Shown here: one piece after another, positions 1 to 7,776 of the stretch
How the letters are laid out: every line of letters starts with the position of its first letter
Numbering within the stretch: position 1 is the stretch's first letter
Assembly (NCBI RefSeq): GCF_902826655.1
Contig: NZ_CADEFR010000034.1
Coordinates: 1-39,081 of the forward strand
Direction: 5' to 3'
DNA: 39,081 nucleotides
Origin: an uncultured Methylibium sp.
GTDB taxonomy: Bacteria > Pseudomonadota > Gammaproteobacteria > Burkholderiales > Burkholderiaceae_C
The notes under the pieces: generated by a model
The model's database searches: none
What the model was told of the DNA's origin: nothing
The model's input: only the letters and a program-made list of their open reading frames with translations
Position numbers and translations under genes: made by a program

Positions 1-230
1 TCACGACCGACCTGCGCCTGAACGAGCCGCGCTACGTCACGCTGCCCAACATCATGAAGGCGAAGAAGAAGCCGCTCGAGGTGCTGAAGCCTGCGGATCT
101 CGGAGTCGACGTCGCGCCGCGCATCAAGACCCTCAAGGTCAGCGAGCCACCGAAGCGCGGCGCCGGCGTAAAGGTGCCCGATGTCGCCACGCTGGTGGCC
201 AAGCTCAAGAACGAAGCAAAGGTGATCTGA
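1..230 (+). CDS. etfB: Electron transfer flavoprotein beta subunit, 3' end only
   Basis: This is the C-terminal fragment (about 75 residues, first full codon at base 3) of the beta subunit of electron transfer flavoprotein. The visible part reads [20 protein letters not shown] and then [16 protein letters not shown]. This is the conserved stretch of EtfB containing the 'PRY...[10 protein letters not shown]' recognition-loop region that docks onto acyl-CoA dehydrogenases. The gene stops with TGA at 228-230 and the etfA ATG follows at 232, so the two are translationally close and form one operon. EtfB carries AMP and, with EtfA, shuttles electrons from flavin dehydrogenases to ETF-ubiquinone oxidoreductase. 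The start lies outside the window. The identification is firm despite the truncation because the loop and the etfA neighbour agree. Confidence 0.95.
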   Translation, partial: TTDLRLNEPRYVTLPNIMKAKKKPLEVLKPADLGVDVAPRIKTLKVSEPPKRGAGVKVPDVATLVAKLKNEAKVI

Positions 231-231
231 C

Positions 232-1164
232 ATGGCCGCACTCGTCATTGCCGAACACGACAACAACTCGATCAAGGGCGCCACGCTCAACACCGTGACC
301 GCCGCGCTGGCCTGCGGCGGCGACGTGCACGTGCTGGTGGCCGGCCACGGCGCGGCTGCGGCCGCGCAGGCGGCCGCGCAGATCGCCGGTGTGGCCAAGG
401 TGCTGCATGCCGATGCCCCGGGCTTCGAGCATGGTCTCGCCGAGAACGTCGCCTCGCAGGTCCTGGCGGTCGCGTCCGGCTACAGCCACCTGCTGTTCCC
501 GGCCACGGCTTCGGGCAAGAACGTCGCGCCGCGGCTGGCCGCGTTGCTCGACGTGGCTCAGATCTCCGACGCCAGCAAGGTCCTCGGCGCCGACACCTTC
601 GAGCGCCCGATCTACGCCGGCAACGCCATCGCCACCGTGCAGAGCCTGGACGCCACCAAGGTCATCACCGTGCGCACCACCGGCTTCGATCCGGCGGCCG
701 CGAGCGGCGGCTCGGCGGCGGTCGAGAGCATCGCTCCGGTCGCCGATGCCGGCGCGTCGAAGTTCCTCGGCAACGAGATCGCCAAGAACGACCGGCCCGA
801 GCTCACCGCGGCGAAGATCATCGTCTCCGGCGGTCGCGCACTCGGCAGCAGCGACAAGTTCGCCGAGGTCCTGACGCCGCTGGCCGACAAGCTGGGCGCT
901 GCGCTGGGCGCGAGCCGGGCCGCGGTCGACGCGGGCTACGCGCCCAACGACTGGCAGGTCGGCCAGACCGGCAAGATCGTCGCGCCGCAGCTCTACATCG
1001 CGGCCGGCATCAGCGGCGCGATCCAGCACCTCGCCGGCATGAAGGACAGCAAGGTCATCGTCGCGATCAACAAGGACGCGGAAGCGCCGATCTTCAGCGT
1101 CGCCGACTACGGCCTCGAGGCCGATCTGTTCGAGGCGGTGCCGGAGCTGGTCAAGCAGCTCTGA
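232..1164 (+). CDS. etfA: Electron transfer flavoprotein alpha subunit
   Basis: EtfA is the FAD-binding subunit of the ETF heterodimer. It accepts electrons from acyl-CoA and related flavin dehydrogenases in the cytoplasm and passes them to the membrane quinone pool. The protein is 310 residues, the usual length of short proteobacterial EtfA. The N-terminal half is the alpha/beta domain (ALVIAEHDN start). The C-terminal FAD domain shows [20 protein letters not shown] (about 244-263) followed by [19 protein letters not shown] and [10 protein letters not shown], the EtfA signature around the flavin. ATG at 232 comes two bases after the etfB stop. The gene is followed by a terminator-like hairpin (1189-1220) and then by an acyl-CoA dehydrogenase, a likely physiological partner. 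Confidence 0.97.
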   Translation: MAALVIAEHDNNSIKGATLNTVTAALACGGDVHVLVAGHGAAAAAQAAAQIAGVAKVLHADAPGFEHGLAENVASQVLAVASGYSHLLFPATASGKNVAPRLAALLDVAQISDASKVLGADTFERPIYAGNAIATVQSLDATKVITVRTTGFDPAAASGGSAAVESIAPVADAGASKFLGNEIAKNDRPELTAAKIIVSGGRALGSSDKFAEVLTPLADKLGAALGASRAAVDAGYAPNDWQVGQTGKIVAPQLYIAAGISGAIQHLAGMKDSKVIVAINKDAEAPIFSVADYGLEADLFEAVPELVKQL

Positions 1165-1188
1165 TCGCATCAGCGAACCGACTTCCCC

Positions 1189-1226
1189 AAGCGCCTCGAC
1201 GTCACCGCGTCCAGGCGCTTTCTTTC
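1189..1226 (+). terminator. Terminator-like hairpin after etfBA
   Basis: AAGCGCCT at 1189-1196 pairs perfectly with AGGCGCTT at 1213-1220 (8 bp, 16-nt loop), followed by a pyrimidine/T-rich tail (TCTTTC). It lies 25 bp after the etfA stop and before the next gene's ribosome binding site. The long loop makes it a weak intrinsic terminator, so partial read-through into the acyl-CoA dehydrogenase gene is likely. Confidence 0.45.
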
Positions 1227-1258
1227 GCGCAGAACAAGAGACAAGCAGGAGACCCACC

Positions 1259-3049
1259 ATGAGCTACCAGGCCCCCGTGAAAGACATGCTGTTCTGCATG
1301 CAGGCGCTCGCCGGCCTCGACGAGGTCGCGACGCTGCCCGGCTTCGAGGACGCCGGTCTGGAGACCGCACAGGCGGTGCTCGAGGAGTGCGCCAAGTTCA
1401 ACGAAGGCGTCGTGTCGCCGCTCAACTGGGCGGGTGACCAGCAGCCGTCGTCCTTCAAGGACGGCCGGGTCACGACCACGCCGGGCTTCAAGGAGGCCTT
1501 CCGCGCCTTCGCCGACGGCGGCTGGCAGGGGCTGCAGCACCCGGTGGACTTCGGCGGCCAGGGCTTGCCCAAGACCATCGGCGCGGCCTGCATCGAGATG
1601 ATCAACAGTGCGAACCTCAGCTTCGCGCTGTGCCCGCTGCTGACCGACGGCGCGATCGAGGCGCTGCTGACGGCCGGCACGAACGAGCAGCAGCAGACCT
1701 GGATCCCGAAGATGATCTCCGGCGAGTGGACCGGCACGATGAACCTGACCGAGCCGCAGGCCGGCAGCGACCTCGCGCTGGTGCGCACGCGCGCCGAGCC
1801 GCAGGCCGACGGCAGCTACAAGATCTTCGGCACCAAGATCTTCATCACCTACGGCGAGCACGACATGGCCGACAACATCGTGCACATGGTGCTGGCGCGC
1901 GTGGCCGGTGCGCCCGAGGGCGTGAAGGGCATCTCGCTGTTCATCGTGCCGAAGTTCATGGTGAACGGCGACGGCAGCCTCGGCGCGCGCAACGACGTGC
2001 ACTGCGTCAGCATCGAGCACAAGCTCGGCATCAAGGCCAGCCCGACCGCCGTCTTGCAATACGGCGACCACGGCGGAGCGGTCGGCTACCTCGTGGGCCA
2101 GGAAAACCGCGGCCTCGAGTACATGTTCATCATGATGAATGCCGCGCGCTACGCGGTCGGCGTGCAGGGCATCGCGGTCGCCGAGCGCGCCTACCAGCAG
2201 GCCGTGGCCTACGCGAAGGACCGCGTGCAGAGCCGCCCGGTCGATGGCTCCTTGCCCGGCAGCGCGGCGATCATCCACCACCCCGACGTGAAGCGCATGC
2301 TGATGACGATGCGCGCGCAGACCGAAGGCTGTCGCGCGATGGCGATCGTCGCCGCTGCGGCCTTCGACGCCGCGCACGCCCACCCGGACGCCGAGCAGCG
2401 CAGGCAGCACCAGGCCTTCTACGAGTTCATGGTGCCGCTGGTCAAGGGCTACAGCACCGAGATGAGCCTGGACGCCACCTCGCTGGGCGTGCAGGTGCAT
2501 GGCGGCATGGGCTTCATCGAGGAGACCGGCGCCGCCCAGCACTACCGCGACGCCAAGATCCTGACCATCTACGAGGGCACGACCGCAATCCAGGCCAACG
2601 ACCTGGTCGGCCGCAAGACCGCGCGCGACGGCGGCAGCACCGCCAAGGCGATCGCGAAGCAGATCGCGGCCACGGAGGCCCAGTTGTCCGATCGCCCGAG
2701 CGTCGCGGCCCGCGCGATGCTGAGGCGCCTGAAGGCCGCGCGCGAGGCCTTCGAGCAGGTCGTCGACTTCGTCGCCGGCCAGACCAAGGCCAGCCCCAAC
2801 GCCGTGTTCGCCGGCTCGGTGCCCTATCTGATGCTGGCCGGCAACGTGATGGCCGGCTGGCAGATGGCGCGCGCGCTGATGGCCGCCGAGGATCGGGTCG
2901 CCGCCGGCGAGGATGCCGCCTTCATGAACGCGAAGATCACCACGGCGCGCTTCTACGCCGAACACATCCTGGCGCGCGTGCCCGGCCTGCGTGACAGCAT
3001 TCTCGAGGGCGGCGAGTCCGTGACCGCCCTCGCCCTGGAGGCCTTCTGA
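1259..3049 (+). CDS. Acyl-CoA dehydrogenase, 596-residue class with C-terminal extension
   Basis: This FAD-dependent acyl-CoA dehydrogenase should oxidise an acyl-CoA to the 2,3-enoyl-CoA and pass electrons to ETF, whose genes lie immediately upstream. The order is an N-terminal helical domain, a middle beta domain with the FAD signature [20 protein letters not shown] (about 161-180), a C-terminal helical domain with [13 protein letters not shown], and the catalytic-base motif IYEGT with Glu at residue 439. A helical extension of roughly 130 residues follows. This size class includes DmdC-like and other broad acyl-CoA dehydrogenases, so the substrate cannot be read from sequence. AGGAG precedes the ATG. 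The stop TGA overlaps the next gene's start region (stop ends at 3049, next ATG at 3049), indicating translational coupling to the nitronate monooxygenase gene. Confidence 0.93.
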   Translation: MSYQAPVKDMLFCMQALAGLDEVATLPGFEDAGLETAQAVLEECAKFNEGVVSPLNWAGDQQPSSFKDGRVTTTPGFKEAFRAFADGGWQGLQHPVDFGGQGLPKTIGAACIEMINSANLSFALCPLLTDGAIEALLTAGTNEQQQTWIPKMISGEWTGTMNLTEPQAGSDLALVRTRAEPQADGSYKIFGTKIFITYGEHDMADNIVHMVLARVAGAPEGVKGISLFIVPKFMVNGDGSLGARNDVHCVSIEHKLGIKASPTAVLQYGDHGGAVGYLVGQENRGLEYMFIMMNAARYAVGVQGIAVAERAYQQAVAYAKDRVQSRPVDGSLPGSAAIIHHPDVKRMLMTMRAQTEGCRAMAIVAAAAFDAAHAHPDAEQRRQHQAFYEFMVPLVKGYSTEMSLDATSLGVQVHGGMGFIEETGAAQHYRDAKILTIYEGTTAIQANDLVGRKTARDGGSTAKAIAKQIAATEAQLSDRPSVAARAMLRRLKAAREAFEQVVDFVAGQTKASPNAVFAGSVPYLMLAGNVMAGWQMARALMAAEDRVAAGEDAAFMNAKITTARFYAEHILARVPGLRDSILEGGESVTALALEAF

Positions 3050-4002
3050 TGCCGCTGCCCCGTGTCCTGCAGAACCTGCCGCTGCCGATCATCGGCTCGC
3101 CGCTGTTCATCATCAGCAACCCCAAGCTGGTGATCGAGCAGTGCAAGGCCGGCGTCGTCGGCGCGATGCCCTCGCTCAACGCCCGACCGGCCGAGCAACT
3201 GGACGAGTGGCTGGCCGAGATCACCGAGACGCTCGCGGCCTACGACAAGGCCCATCCGGAGCGGCCGTCCGCGCCGTTCGCGATCAACCAGATCGTCCAC
3301 AAGAGCAACGACCGGCTCGAGCACGACATGCAGGTCTGCGCCAAGTACAAGGTGCCGATCATCATCACCTCGCTCGGCGCGCGCACCGACGTCAACGATG
3401 CAGTGCATGCCTGGGGCGGCGTCGTGCTGCACGACATCATCAACAACGCCTTCGCGAAGAAGGCGATCGAGAAGGGCGCCGACGGCCTGATCGCCGTGGC
3501 CGCGGGCGCCGGCGGCCACGCGGGCGTGAAGAGTCCGTTCGCGTTGATCCAGGAGATCCGCGAATGGTTCGACGGACCCGTGGCGCTCAGCGGTGCGATC
3601 GCCCACGGCGGCGCCGTGCTGGCGGCGCAGGCGATGGGGGCCGACTTCGCGTACATCGGTTCGGCCTTCATCGCCACCGACGAGGCGCGCGCCGCCGATG
3701 CCTACAAGCAGGCCATCGTCGAGAGCAGCAGCGATGACATCGTGTACTCCAACCTCTTCACCGGCGTGCACGGCAACTACCTCAAGCCGTCGATCCGCAA
3801 CGCCGGACTCGACCCGGACAACCTGCCCGAGAGCGATCCGAGCAAGATGAACTTCGGCGGCGACGGCGCCAAGAAGGCCTGGAAGGACATCTGGGGCTGC
3901 GGCCAGGGCATTGGCGCGGTCAAGCAGATCGTGCCGGCGCGCGAGCTGATCGAGCGGCTGCGCCGCGAATATCAGTCGGCCCGATCGCGCGTCGCGGCTT
4001 GA
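3049..4002 (+). CDS. Nitronate monooxygenase / 2-nitropropane dioxygenase family protein
   Basis: This is an FMN-dependent TIM-barrel enzyme of 317 residues. Family members oxidise alkyl nitronates (for example propionate 3-nitronate), though many paralogues have unknown substrates. Visible motifs are PIIGSPLFIISNP at the N-terminus, AFAINQIVHKS, the glycine-rich phosphate loop GADGLIAVAAGAGGHAG with the candidate catalytic His157, and ALSGAIAHGGAVLAAQAMGA followed by DFAYIGSAFIATDEA, which contribute to FMN binding. The ATG shares a base with the TGA of the upstream acyl-CoA dehydrogenase, so the two are coupled. Genes of this family often accompany acyl-CoA dehydrogenases, where the role may be electron transfer or detoxification rather than nitronate oxidation. 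The family is certain, the substrate is not. Confidence 0.92.
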   Translation: MPLPRVLQNLPLPIIGSPLFIISNPKLVIEQCKAGVVGAMPSLNARPAEQLDEWLAEITETLAAYDKAHPERPSAPFAINQIVHKSNDRLEHDMQVCAKYKVPIIITSLGARTDVNDAVHAWGGVVLHDIINNAFAKKAIEKGADGLIAVAAGAGGHAGVKSPFALIQEIREWFDGPVALSGAIAHGGAVLAAQAMGADFAYIGSAFIATDEARAADAYKQAIVESSSDDIVYSNLFTGVHGNYLKPSIRNAGLDPDNLPESDPSKMNFGGDGAKKAWKDIWGCGQGIGAVKQIVPARELIERLRREYQSARSRVAA

Positions 4003-4021
4003 GTCGACCGACGCGCCGTCG

Positions 4022-4345
4022 CTAGCCGGGCGCTGCCGCTTCGACCTCGAGGTGGGCGTCGCAGCCGCTGCCGGCCGCGATCCAGCGGCTGGCGCGCCGC
4101 TGCAGCCAGCGGGCCCAGATCGCCGGCCCGCCCGGGCGCCGCGCACCGGTCAGCAGTCCGCAGCGATAGCGTCGCTGCGCGTCGCTCCACTCGAGCAGGC
4201 GGCAGGCGCCGCGTCGCCGCAGCGTCAGCAGCATGGCCGCCGGGCAGGGCTCGGCGAGGCAGCACACGCCGCAGCCGTTGCAGGCCGCACCCGGCGCCGG
4301 CTTGGCCGGCGCGTCGGGGCGAATGACGATGACGTGGCGCTGCAT
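4022..4345 (-). CDS. Small Cys-rich protein with CxxCxxCC cluster, function unknown
   Basis: A 107-residue protein beginning MQRHVIVIRPDAPAKPAPG. The recognisable part is CNGCGVCCLAEPCP near residues 22-35, a CxxCxxCC-x4-C arrangement like the metal-binding motif of YkgJ-type proteins or a partial ferredoxin cluster. Further cysteines follow (CRLLEW, CGLLTG, a late CDAH). The C-terminal half contains RWLQRRASRWIAAGSGC, with no membrane segment. An upstream GTG (4369) would add eight residues; the ATG at 4345 was preferred, but neither has a strong ribosome binding site. It lies downstream of the H-NS gene on the same strand and converges on the nitronate monooxygenase gene 19 bp away. Metal or Fe-S binding is inferred from the cysteines only. 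Confidence 0.7.
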   Translation of the reverse strand: MQRHVIVIRPDAPAKPAPGAACNGCGVCCLAEPCPAAMLLTLRRRGACRLLEWSDAQRRYRCGLLTGARRPGGPAIWARWLQRRASRWIAAGSGCDAHLEVEAAAPG

Positions 4346-4374
4346 GCGCCCAGTGTCGGGCGCAATCACGCCCG

Positions 4375-4401
4375 ACGATCGCCGGAAATGCTGGCGATCG
4401 T
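4375..4401. repeat. Perfect 9-bp inverted repeat after the H-NS gene
   Basis: ACGATCGCC (4375-4383) and GGCGATCGT (4393-4401) form a perfect 9-bp stem with a 9-nt loop, placed directly after the H-NS stop (4408) and before the start of the Cys-rich gene. There is no T-run on either strand, so it is not a standard intrinsic terminator. It may stabilise the 3' end of the H-NS mRNA. Confidence 0.55.
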
Positions 4402-4407
4402 GCCGTC

Positions 4408-4752
4408 TCAGACCGCGAAGTCGTCGAGCTTGCGGCCGCTGGCCAGGGCCGCCTTGAGCCAGTTGGGCTGAAGGCCTCGACCGCTCCAGCTGTCGCCGGT
4501 GGCGGCATTGCGGTACTTGGCAGCGACCTTGCGGCCGGCCGTCGTGCCCTTGCTCTTCTTCGTGCCGGGGCGCCCGGTCGCCTTGTTGCCCAGTTCGGCC
4601 AGCGTCACGCCGTGTTCGGCCATCAAGGCCTTGATCTTGGCGACGGCGGCCGTGTGTTCACTGCGGCGCGCGGTCTCGATCTGCTGGGTCAGCGCGGCGG
4701 CCTGCTTCTCGAGCGCCGCCTTCTGTGCCATCAGGTCCTGGTAGCTGGCCAT
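4408..4752 (-). CDS. H-NS family nucleoid-associated protein
   Basis: A 114-residue DNA-binding protein of the short beta-proteobacterial H-NS (Bv3F-like) type. Residues 1-45 form an N-terminal coiled coil for oligomerisation (DLMAQKAALEKQAAALTQQI). A basic linker follows (GRPGTKKSKGTTAGRK). The C-terminal DNA-binding domain has KYRN at 79-82, GDSWSGRGLQPNWLKAAL at 86-103, including the SGRGLQP minor-groove loop that corresponds to the Q/RGR core of H-NS. These proteins silence AT-rich or foreign DNA and shape the nucleoid. The start is well supported by GGAGGAG upstream of the ATG. A TAGAAT -10-like hexamer lies at 4801-4806 on the minus strand, so the gene probably has its own promoter after the terminator of the iron-binding-protein gene. 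Confidence 0.93.
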   Translation of the reverse strand: MASYQDLMAQKAALEKQAAALTQQIETARRSEHTAAVAKIKALMAEHGVTLAELGNKATGRPGTKKSKGTTAGRKVAAKYRNAATGDSWSGRGLQPNWLKAALASGRKLDDFAV

Positions 4753-4846
4753 CCTGGGATCTCCTCCGGTTATCGATCGGGTGGTCGAAGTGCCGAAGAG
4801 ATTCTAGGTCGCCCCGCCGAATATCCAGATGCGACAGCCCAAGAGA

Positions 4847-4868
4847 AAACCCGGCCGTGGCCGGGTTT
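4847..4868 (-). terminator. Rho-independent terminator of the ferric-iron binding protein gene
   Basis: AAACCCGGCC (4847-4856) and GGCCGGGTTT (4859-4868) form a perfect 10-bp inverted repeat. On the minus strand it ends in a T-rich tract (TTTTCTCTT). It lies 19 bp beyond the stop codon of the gene ending at 4888, as expected for its terminator. Confidence 0.85.
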
Positions 4869-4887
4869 CGTGCGAGCCCTGCAAATA

Positions 4888-5934
4888 TTACTTGTAGCCG
4901 ACGCGGTCCAGTATCTGCTGGACTGCCACCGAGTTGGCGCCGACCACCGAGATCGGAATCAACTCGGCCTTGAACGGTCCCATCGCGTCGAGCGCCGGAT
5001 TGGCAAGCTTCACGCTCGGCACCGCAGGGTATTCGTTGTTGCCGTTCGCGAAATAGGCCTGGGCGGGATCGCTGGCCAGATACTCGAGGAACTTGACGGC
5101 GGCATCCCGGTTCTTCGCGTTCCTGGCGATGGCGCCGCCGGCGATGTTCACGTGGGTGCCCCAGCTGTTCTGGTTGGGGAACACGACGGCGACCTTTTCC
5201 ACGACGGCACGGTCCTCGGGTTTGTCCGAGCGCAGCATGCGGGCGAGGTAATAGGTATTGGTCAGGCCGATGCCGCATTCGCCGCTGGCCACGGCCTTGA
5301 TCTGGTCGGTGTCGCCACCCTTGGGTTCGCGCGCCATGTTGGCGACCACGCCCTTGAGCCAGGTTTCGGCGCCGGCCGCACCGAGGTGCTCGTACATCGC
5401 GCCGAACAGGGACAGGTTGTAAGGGTGCGAGCCGGAACGGGTGCAGACCTTGCCCTTGTTCTTCGGGTCGGCCAGTTCCTCGTAGGTGTCGACGTCCTCG
5501 CGCTTGACCGACATCTTGTTGTAGACGACGACCCGCGCGCGCGTCGAATAGCCGAACCACTGCGAGCCCGACCCGCTGTCCTTGCCGCGCAGCTTGGCGG
5601 GGATGCGCGCTTCCAGGGTGGCGGACTTCAAGGGCTGGAACAGCCCCTCGGCCTCGGCGCGCCACAGGCGCGCGGCGTCGACCAGCAGGATCACGTCGGC
5701 CGGGCTGGAAGCGCCTTCGCTGCGCAGGCGCGCCAGGATGCCGGCGTCGTCGGCATCGACGCGATTGATCCTGATGCCGGTCGCCTTGGTGAAGTCGGCG
5801 TACAGCGCCTCGTCGGTCTGGTAGTGGCGGGCCGAGTAGAGGTTGAGCACCTGCTCCTGGGCGAGGGCGCTGAAGCCGGCCAGCAGGCCGACGGCGGCCA
5901 CGGTGGCGCGCCGGATCGAACGAAGGGAAAGCAT
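4888..5934 (-). CDS. Fe(3+) ABC transporter periplasmic substrate-binding protein
   Basis: A 348-residue periplasmic ferric-iron binding protein of the FbpA/FutA class, delivering Fe3+ to an inner-membrane ABC importer. The signal peptide is residues 1-25 (LSLRSIRRATVAAVGLLAG, cleavage after SALA). The mature start QEQVLNLYSARHYQTDEALY matches the family, and the iron-ligating tyrosine pair appears as TNTYYLAR (Tyr228-Tyr229). The start at 5934 was chosen because AAGGAG lies 6 bp upstream. An in-frame ATG at 5949 has no ribosome binding site and would place that AAGGAG inside the coding region. A Fur-box palindrome and a TATACT -10 lie upstream, so iron-repressed expression is expected. No permease or ATPase gene is adjacent, which makes it an orphan binding protein. 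Confidence 0.93.
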   Translation of the reverse strand: MLSLRSIRRATVAAVGLLAGFSALAQEQVLNLYSARHYQTDEALYADFTKATGIRINRVDADDAGILARLRSEGASSPADVILLVDAARLWRAEAEGLFQPLKSATLEARIPAKLRGKDSGSGSQWFGYSTRARVVVYNKMSVKREDVDTYEELADPKNKGKVCTRSGSHPYNLSLFGAMYEHLGAAGAETWLKGVVANMAREPKGGDTDQIKAVASGECGIGLTNTYYLARMLRSDKPEDRAVVEKVAVVFPNQNSWGTHVNIAGGAIARNAKNRDAAVKFLEYLASDPAQAYFANGNNEYPAVPSVKLANPALDAMGPFKAELIPISVVGANSVAVQQILDRVGYK

Positions 5935-5962
5935 GCGGACTCCTTGCATCGAAGACGCGCGG

Positions 5963-5990
5963 AGTATAGGCGGAACGAGAATGATTCTCG
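5963..5990 (-). promoter_or_regulatory. Fur box and -10 element of the ferric-iron binding protein gene
   Basis: CGAGAATGATTCTCG at 5976-5990 is a 7-1-7 palindrome (CGAGAAT-G-ATTCTCG) matching the Fur consensus layout GATAATNATTATC. On the minus strand a TATACT -10 hexamer lies at 5963-5968, seven bases downstream. Fur bound here would cover the -35/spacer region and repress the gene when iron is plentiful. Confidence 0.85.
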
Positions 5991-6024
5991 TCCGCTTTGC
6001 CGAGAACCAGCGCCAGACGGCCGG

Positions 6025-7437
6025 TCAAGGCCGTCGAGGGCCGGTGAGGTCGACCAGGAAGACGATGACGTACAGCCACGGCATCACCGCGGCGATCGCT
6101 GCGATCAGGAGTGCCGCGCGCCACGCCCACAGGGTCCAGGTCGACAGGAGGACGCGGTCGAGCCGGGACGCTACCTCGGCGTCGAAGCGGCGCCCGAGCC
6201 GGAAACGGGCCCAGAGTTCGGCGCCGGCCACGCCAACGCAAGCCGCGGCGAGTCCTGCCAAGGGGGCGGCGTGTTTGAGCATGTCCACCAAGCTCGCGAT
6301 CAGCAGCACGCAGCACGGCACGAGCACGATCAAGGTCGTCGCCAGCGGCAGCAGCACGGCGCTCTGGTAGACCCTGGATGCCGCCGCCCTCACTGCCCTG
6401 GCTGCGCGGACGGCGTAGTCGACCGATGCCGCGCCACGCAAGCGGTTCCGCGCATAGGCTTCGACGGCCGCGGTCTTCCTCGGGTCGATCTGGCCGATCG
6501 ACTCGTTCACGCCGGAACTCAGGAACGCGCCCAGCGCGGCGTCGAGCGCGGCCAGCGCTCTCGACGGCCAGCGCGGGGCGGTCTTCAGCGCCTGCTCGAG
6601 TCGCTCGAGATCGCCTTGCAGCAGCTTGCCGACGATGTTCTCGAAGTCGAACACCCGGCCCTGCACGCCGGCGCCGTGCACCACGAAGCGCTCGCCGGCA
6701 GCGACGACGTCGACCTGGATCACCGGCAGCGTGGCGCGAAACTCGCGCTCCACGCGCGCGGCGCCGAACGAGACTTCGCGCAAGCCGACCGGGGCCAGGT
6801 CGGAGAGCTGCTGCAGCTTGGCGACCGCCTGCAGGCCGCGGCGGACGCTGTCGGCCGTCTCCGGCAGTTCGAGGCGGAACTTCGATTCCACGGTGCAGCG
6901 CAGTCTGGCGAGCCGGTGGCGGTAGCCGGTCTTGCCGCAAGGGTCGCAGCCCGAGTCGCCGACCCCCATGCAGTAGTTGCACATCCCGTCGTCGCGACGG
7001 CCGCGTCCGCGGCACCAGTGGCATTCGATCTTGCCGGTGCCTGCGCACTTGTCGCAGCGCGTCTGTGATCCGTACGTGCCGGGTGGGCGGTAGCAGTGGA
7101 GCGCGAGGAGCGGCGAACCCGATGCCGAGGCCTGATCCTCGTGCCACGCCCGCAGGCGCTGCGGCAACTCCTCCTCGGCGGTCGCGAGGCAGTCCTCCAT
7201 GTGGCTGCGCACCGCTTCGTCGCTGGATAGCGCCTTGGCGTCGGACGGGAGCTTGCCGTTGGCGGCCTCGAACTCCAGCCGGAACGCCACGTCATGCCGC
7301 TCATGCGCCACGACGGCGAGCGCCGCGGTCTGCGAACTCTCGATCCGGAACGACGAGCGATCGAACCGGGTCATCGGCTCGACCTTGGCCACGATCTGCC
7401 GGTGGACCGAATCGACCAGCATCTCGGTGGCGTTCAT
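6025..7437 (-). CDS. Membrane protein with DnaJ-type CxxCxGxG zinc finger but no J domain
   Basis: I do not recognise a named gene. The 470-residue protein has an N-terminal soluble region (1-125), then four DnaJ-like zinc-finger repeats: CDKCAGTG (128-135), CHWCRGRG (139-146), CNYCMGVG (153-160) and the degenerate CDPCGKTG (164-171). In DnaJ such a set binds two zinc ions. A soluble region follows (about 175-355). The C-terminus has about three hydrophobic segments, near 360-383, 392-410 and 438-462, so it should be anchored in the inner membrane by its C-terminus. No J domain with an HPD motif is present, so this is not a DnaJ co-chaperone in the usual sense. The ATG is preceded by GGAGCAGGGA. 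It lies 35 bp downstream of yggX on the same strand and may be the third gene of an argA-yggX operon. Confidence 0.85.
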   Translation of the reverse strand: MNATEMLVDSVHRQIVAKVEPMTRFDRSSFRIESSQTAALAVVAHERHDVAFRLEFEAANGKLPSDAKALSSDEAVRSHMEDCLATAEEELPQRLRAWHEDQASASGSPLLALHCYRPPGTYGSQTRCDKCAGTGKIECHWCRGRGRRDDGMCNYCMGVGDSGCDPCGKTGYRHRLARLRCTVESKFRLELPETADSVRRGLQAVAKLQQLSDLAPVGLREVSFGAARVEREFRATLPVIQVDVVAAGERFVVHGAGVQGRVFDFENIVGKLLQGDLERLEQALKTAPRWPSRALAALDAALGAFLSSGVNESIGQIDPRKTAAVEAYARNRLRGAASVDYAVRAARAVRAAASRVYQSAVLLPLATTLIVLVPCCVLLIASLVDMLKHAAPLAGLAAACVGVAGAELWARFRLGRRFDAEVASRLDRVLLSTWTLWAWRAALLIAAIAAVMPWLYVIVFLVDLTGPRRP

Positions 7438-7472
7438 CGGTCCCTGCTCCGTCGTCGGCGCTTCCCCTGCGC

Positions 7473-7745
7473 TCAGGCCGCCGGCGGTACGTAGCCCGCC
7501 GGCTTCTCGGCGCCGTCGCCGAAGAAGTAGTTCTCCATCTGGCGGGCGAGGTACTGCCGCGCGCGGGCATCGGCCAGGTTGAGCCGGTTCTCGTTGACCA
7601 GCATGGTCTGGTGCTTCAGCCAGGCGGCCCAGGCCTCCTTGCTGACGTTGTCCCAGATGCGCTGGCCCAGCGGGCCCGGGTAGACCGGCCGGTCGAGGCC
7701 CTCGGCCTCCTTCTTCAGCATCACGCAGTTCACGGTACGGCTCAT
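7473..7745 (-). CDS. yggX: Probable Fe(2+)-trafficking protein YggX
   Basis: A 90-residue cytoplasmic protein of the YggX family, linked to iron trafficking and protection of Fe-S clusters against oxidative damage. The sequence begins [20 protein letters not shown], with the conserved Cys7. It continues with [20 protein letters not shown] and [15 protein letters not shown], which are diagnostic, and ends with [12 protein letters not shown]. The length equals that of E. coli YggX. A longer in-frame reading exists upstream, but ATG 7745 was chosen because homology begins exactly there and GGAG precedes it. It lies 31 bp after argA on the same strand. Its neighbourhood with a Fur-boxed iron gene about 1.5 kb further on is suggestive, but they are separate transcripts. 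Confidence 0.96.
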   Translation of the reverse strand: MSRTVNCVMLKKEAEGLDRPVYPGPLGQRIWDNVSKEAWAAWLKHQTMLVNENRLNLADARARQYLARQMENYFFGDGAEKPAGYVPPAA

Positions 7746-7776
7746 CGCTGTCTCTCCAGGATCGTCGGGATGAAGC

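Noticed and set aside
4612-7068. 818-codon open frame on the plus strand
   Set aside because: It overlaps the H-NS gene, the iron-binding protein, the terminator and the zinc-finger protein in antisense, with no family match.
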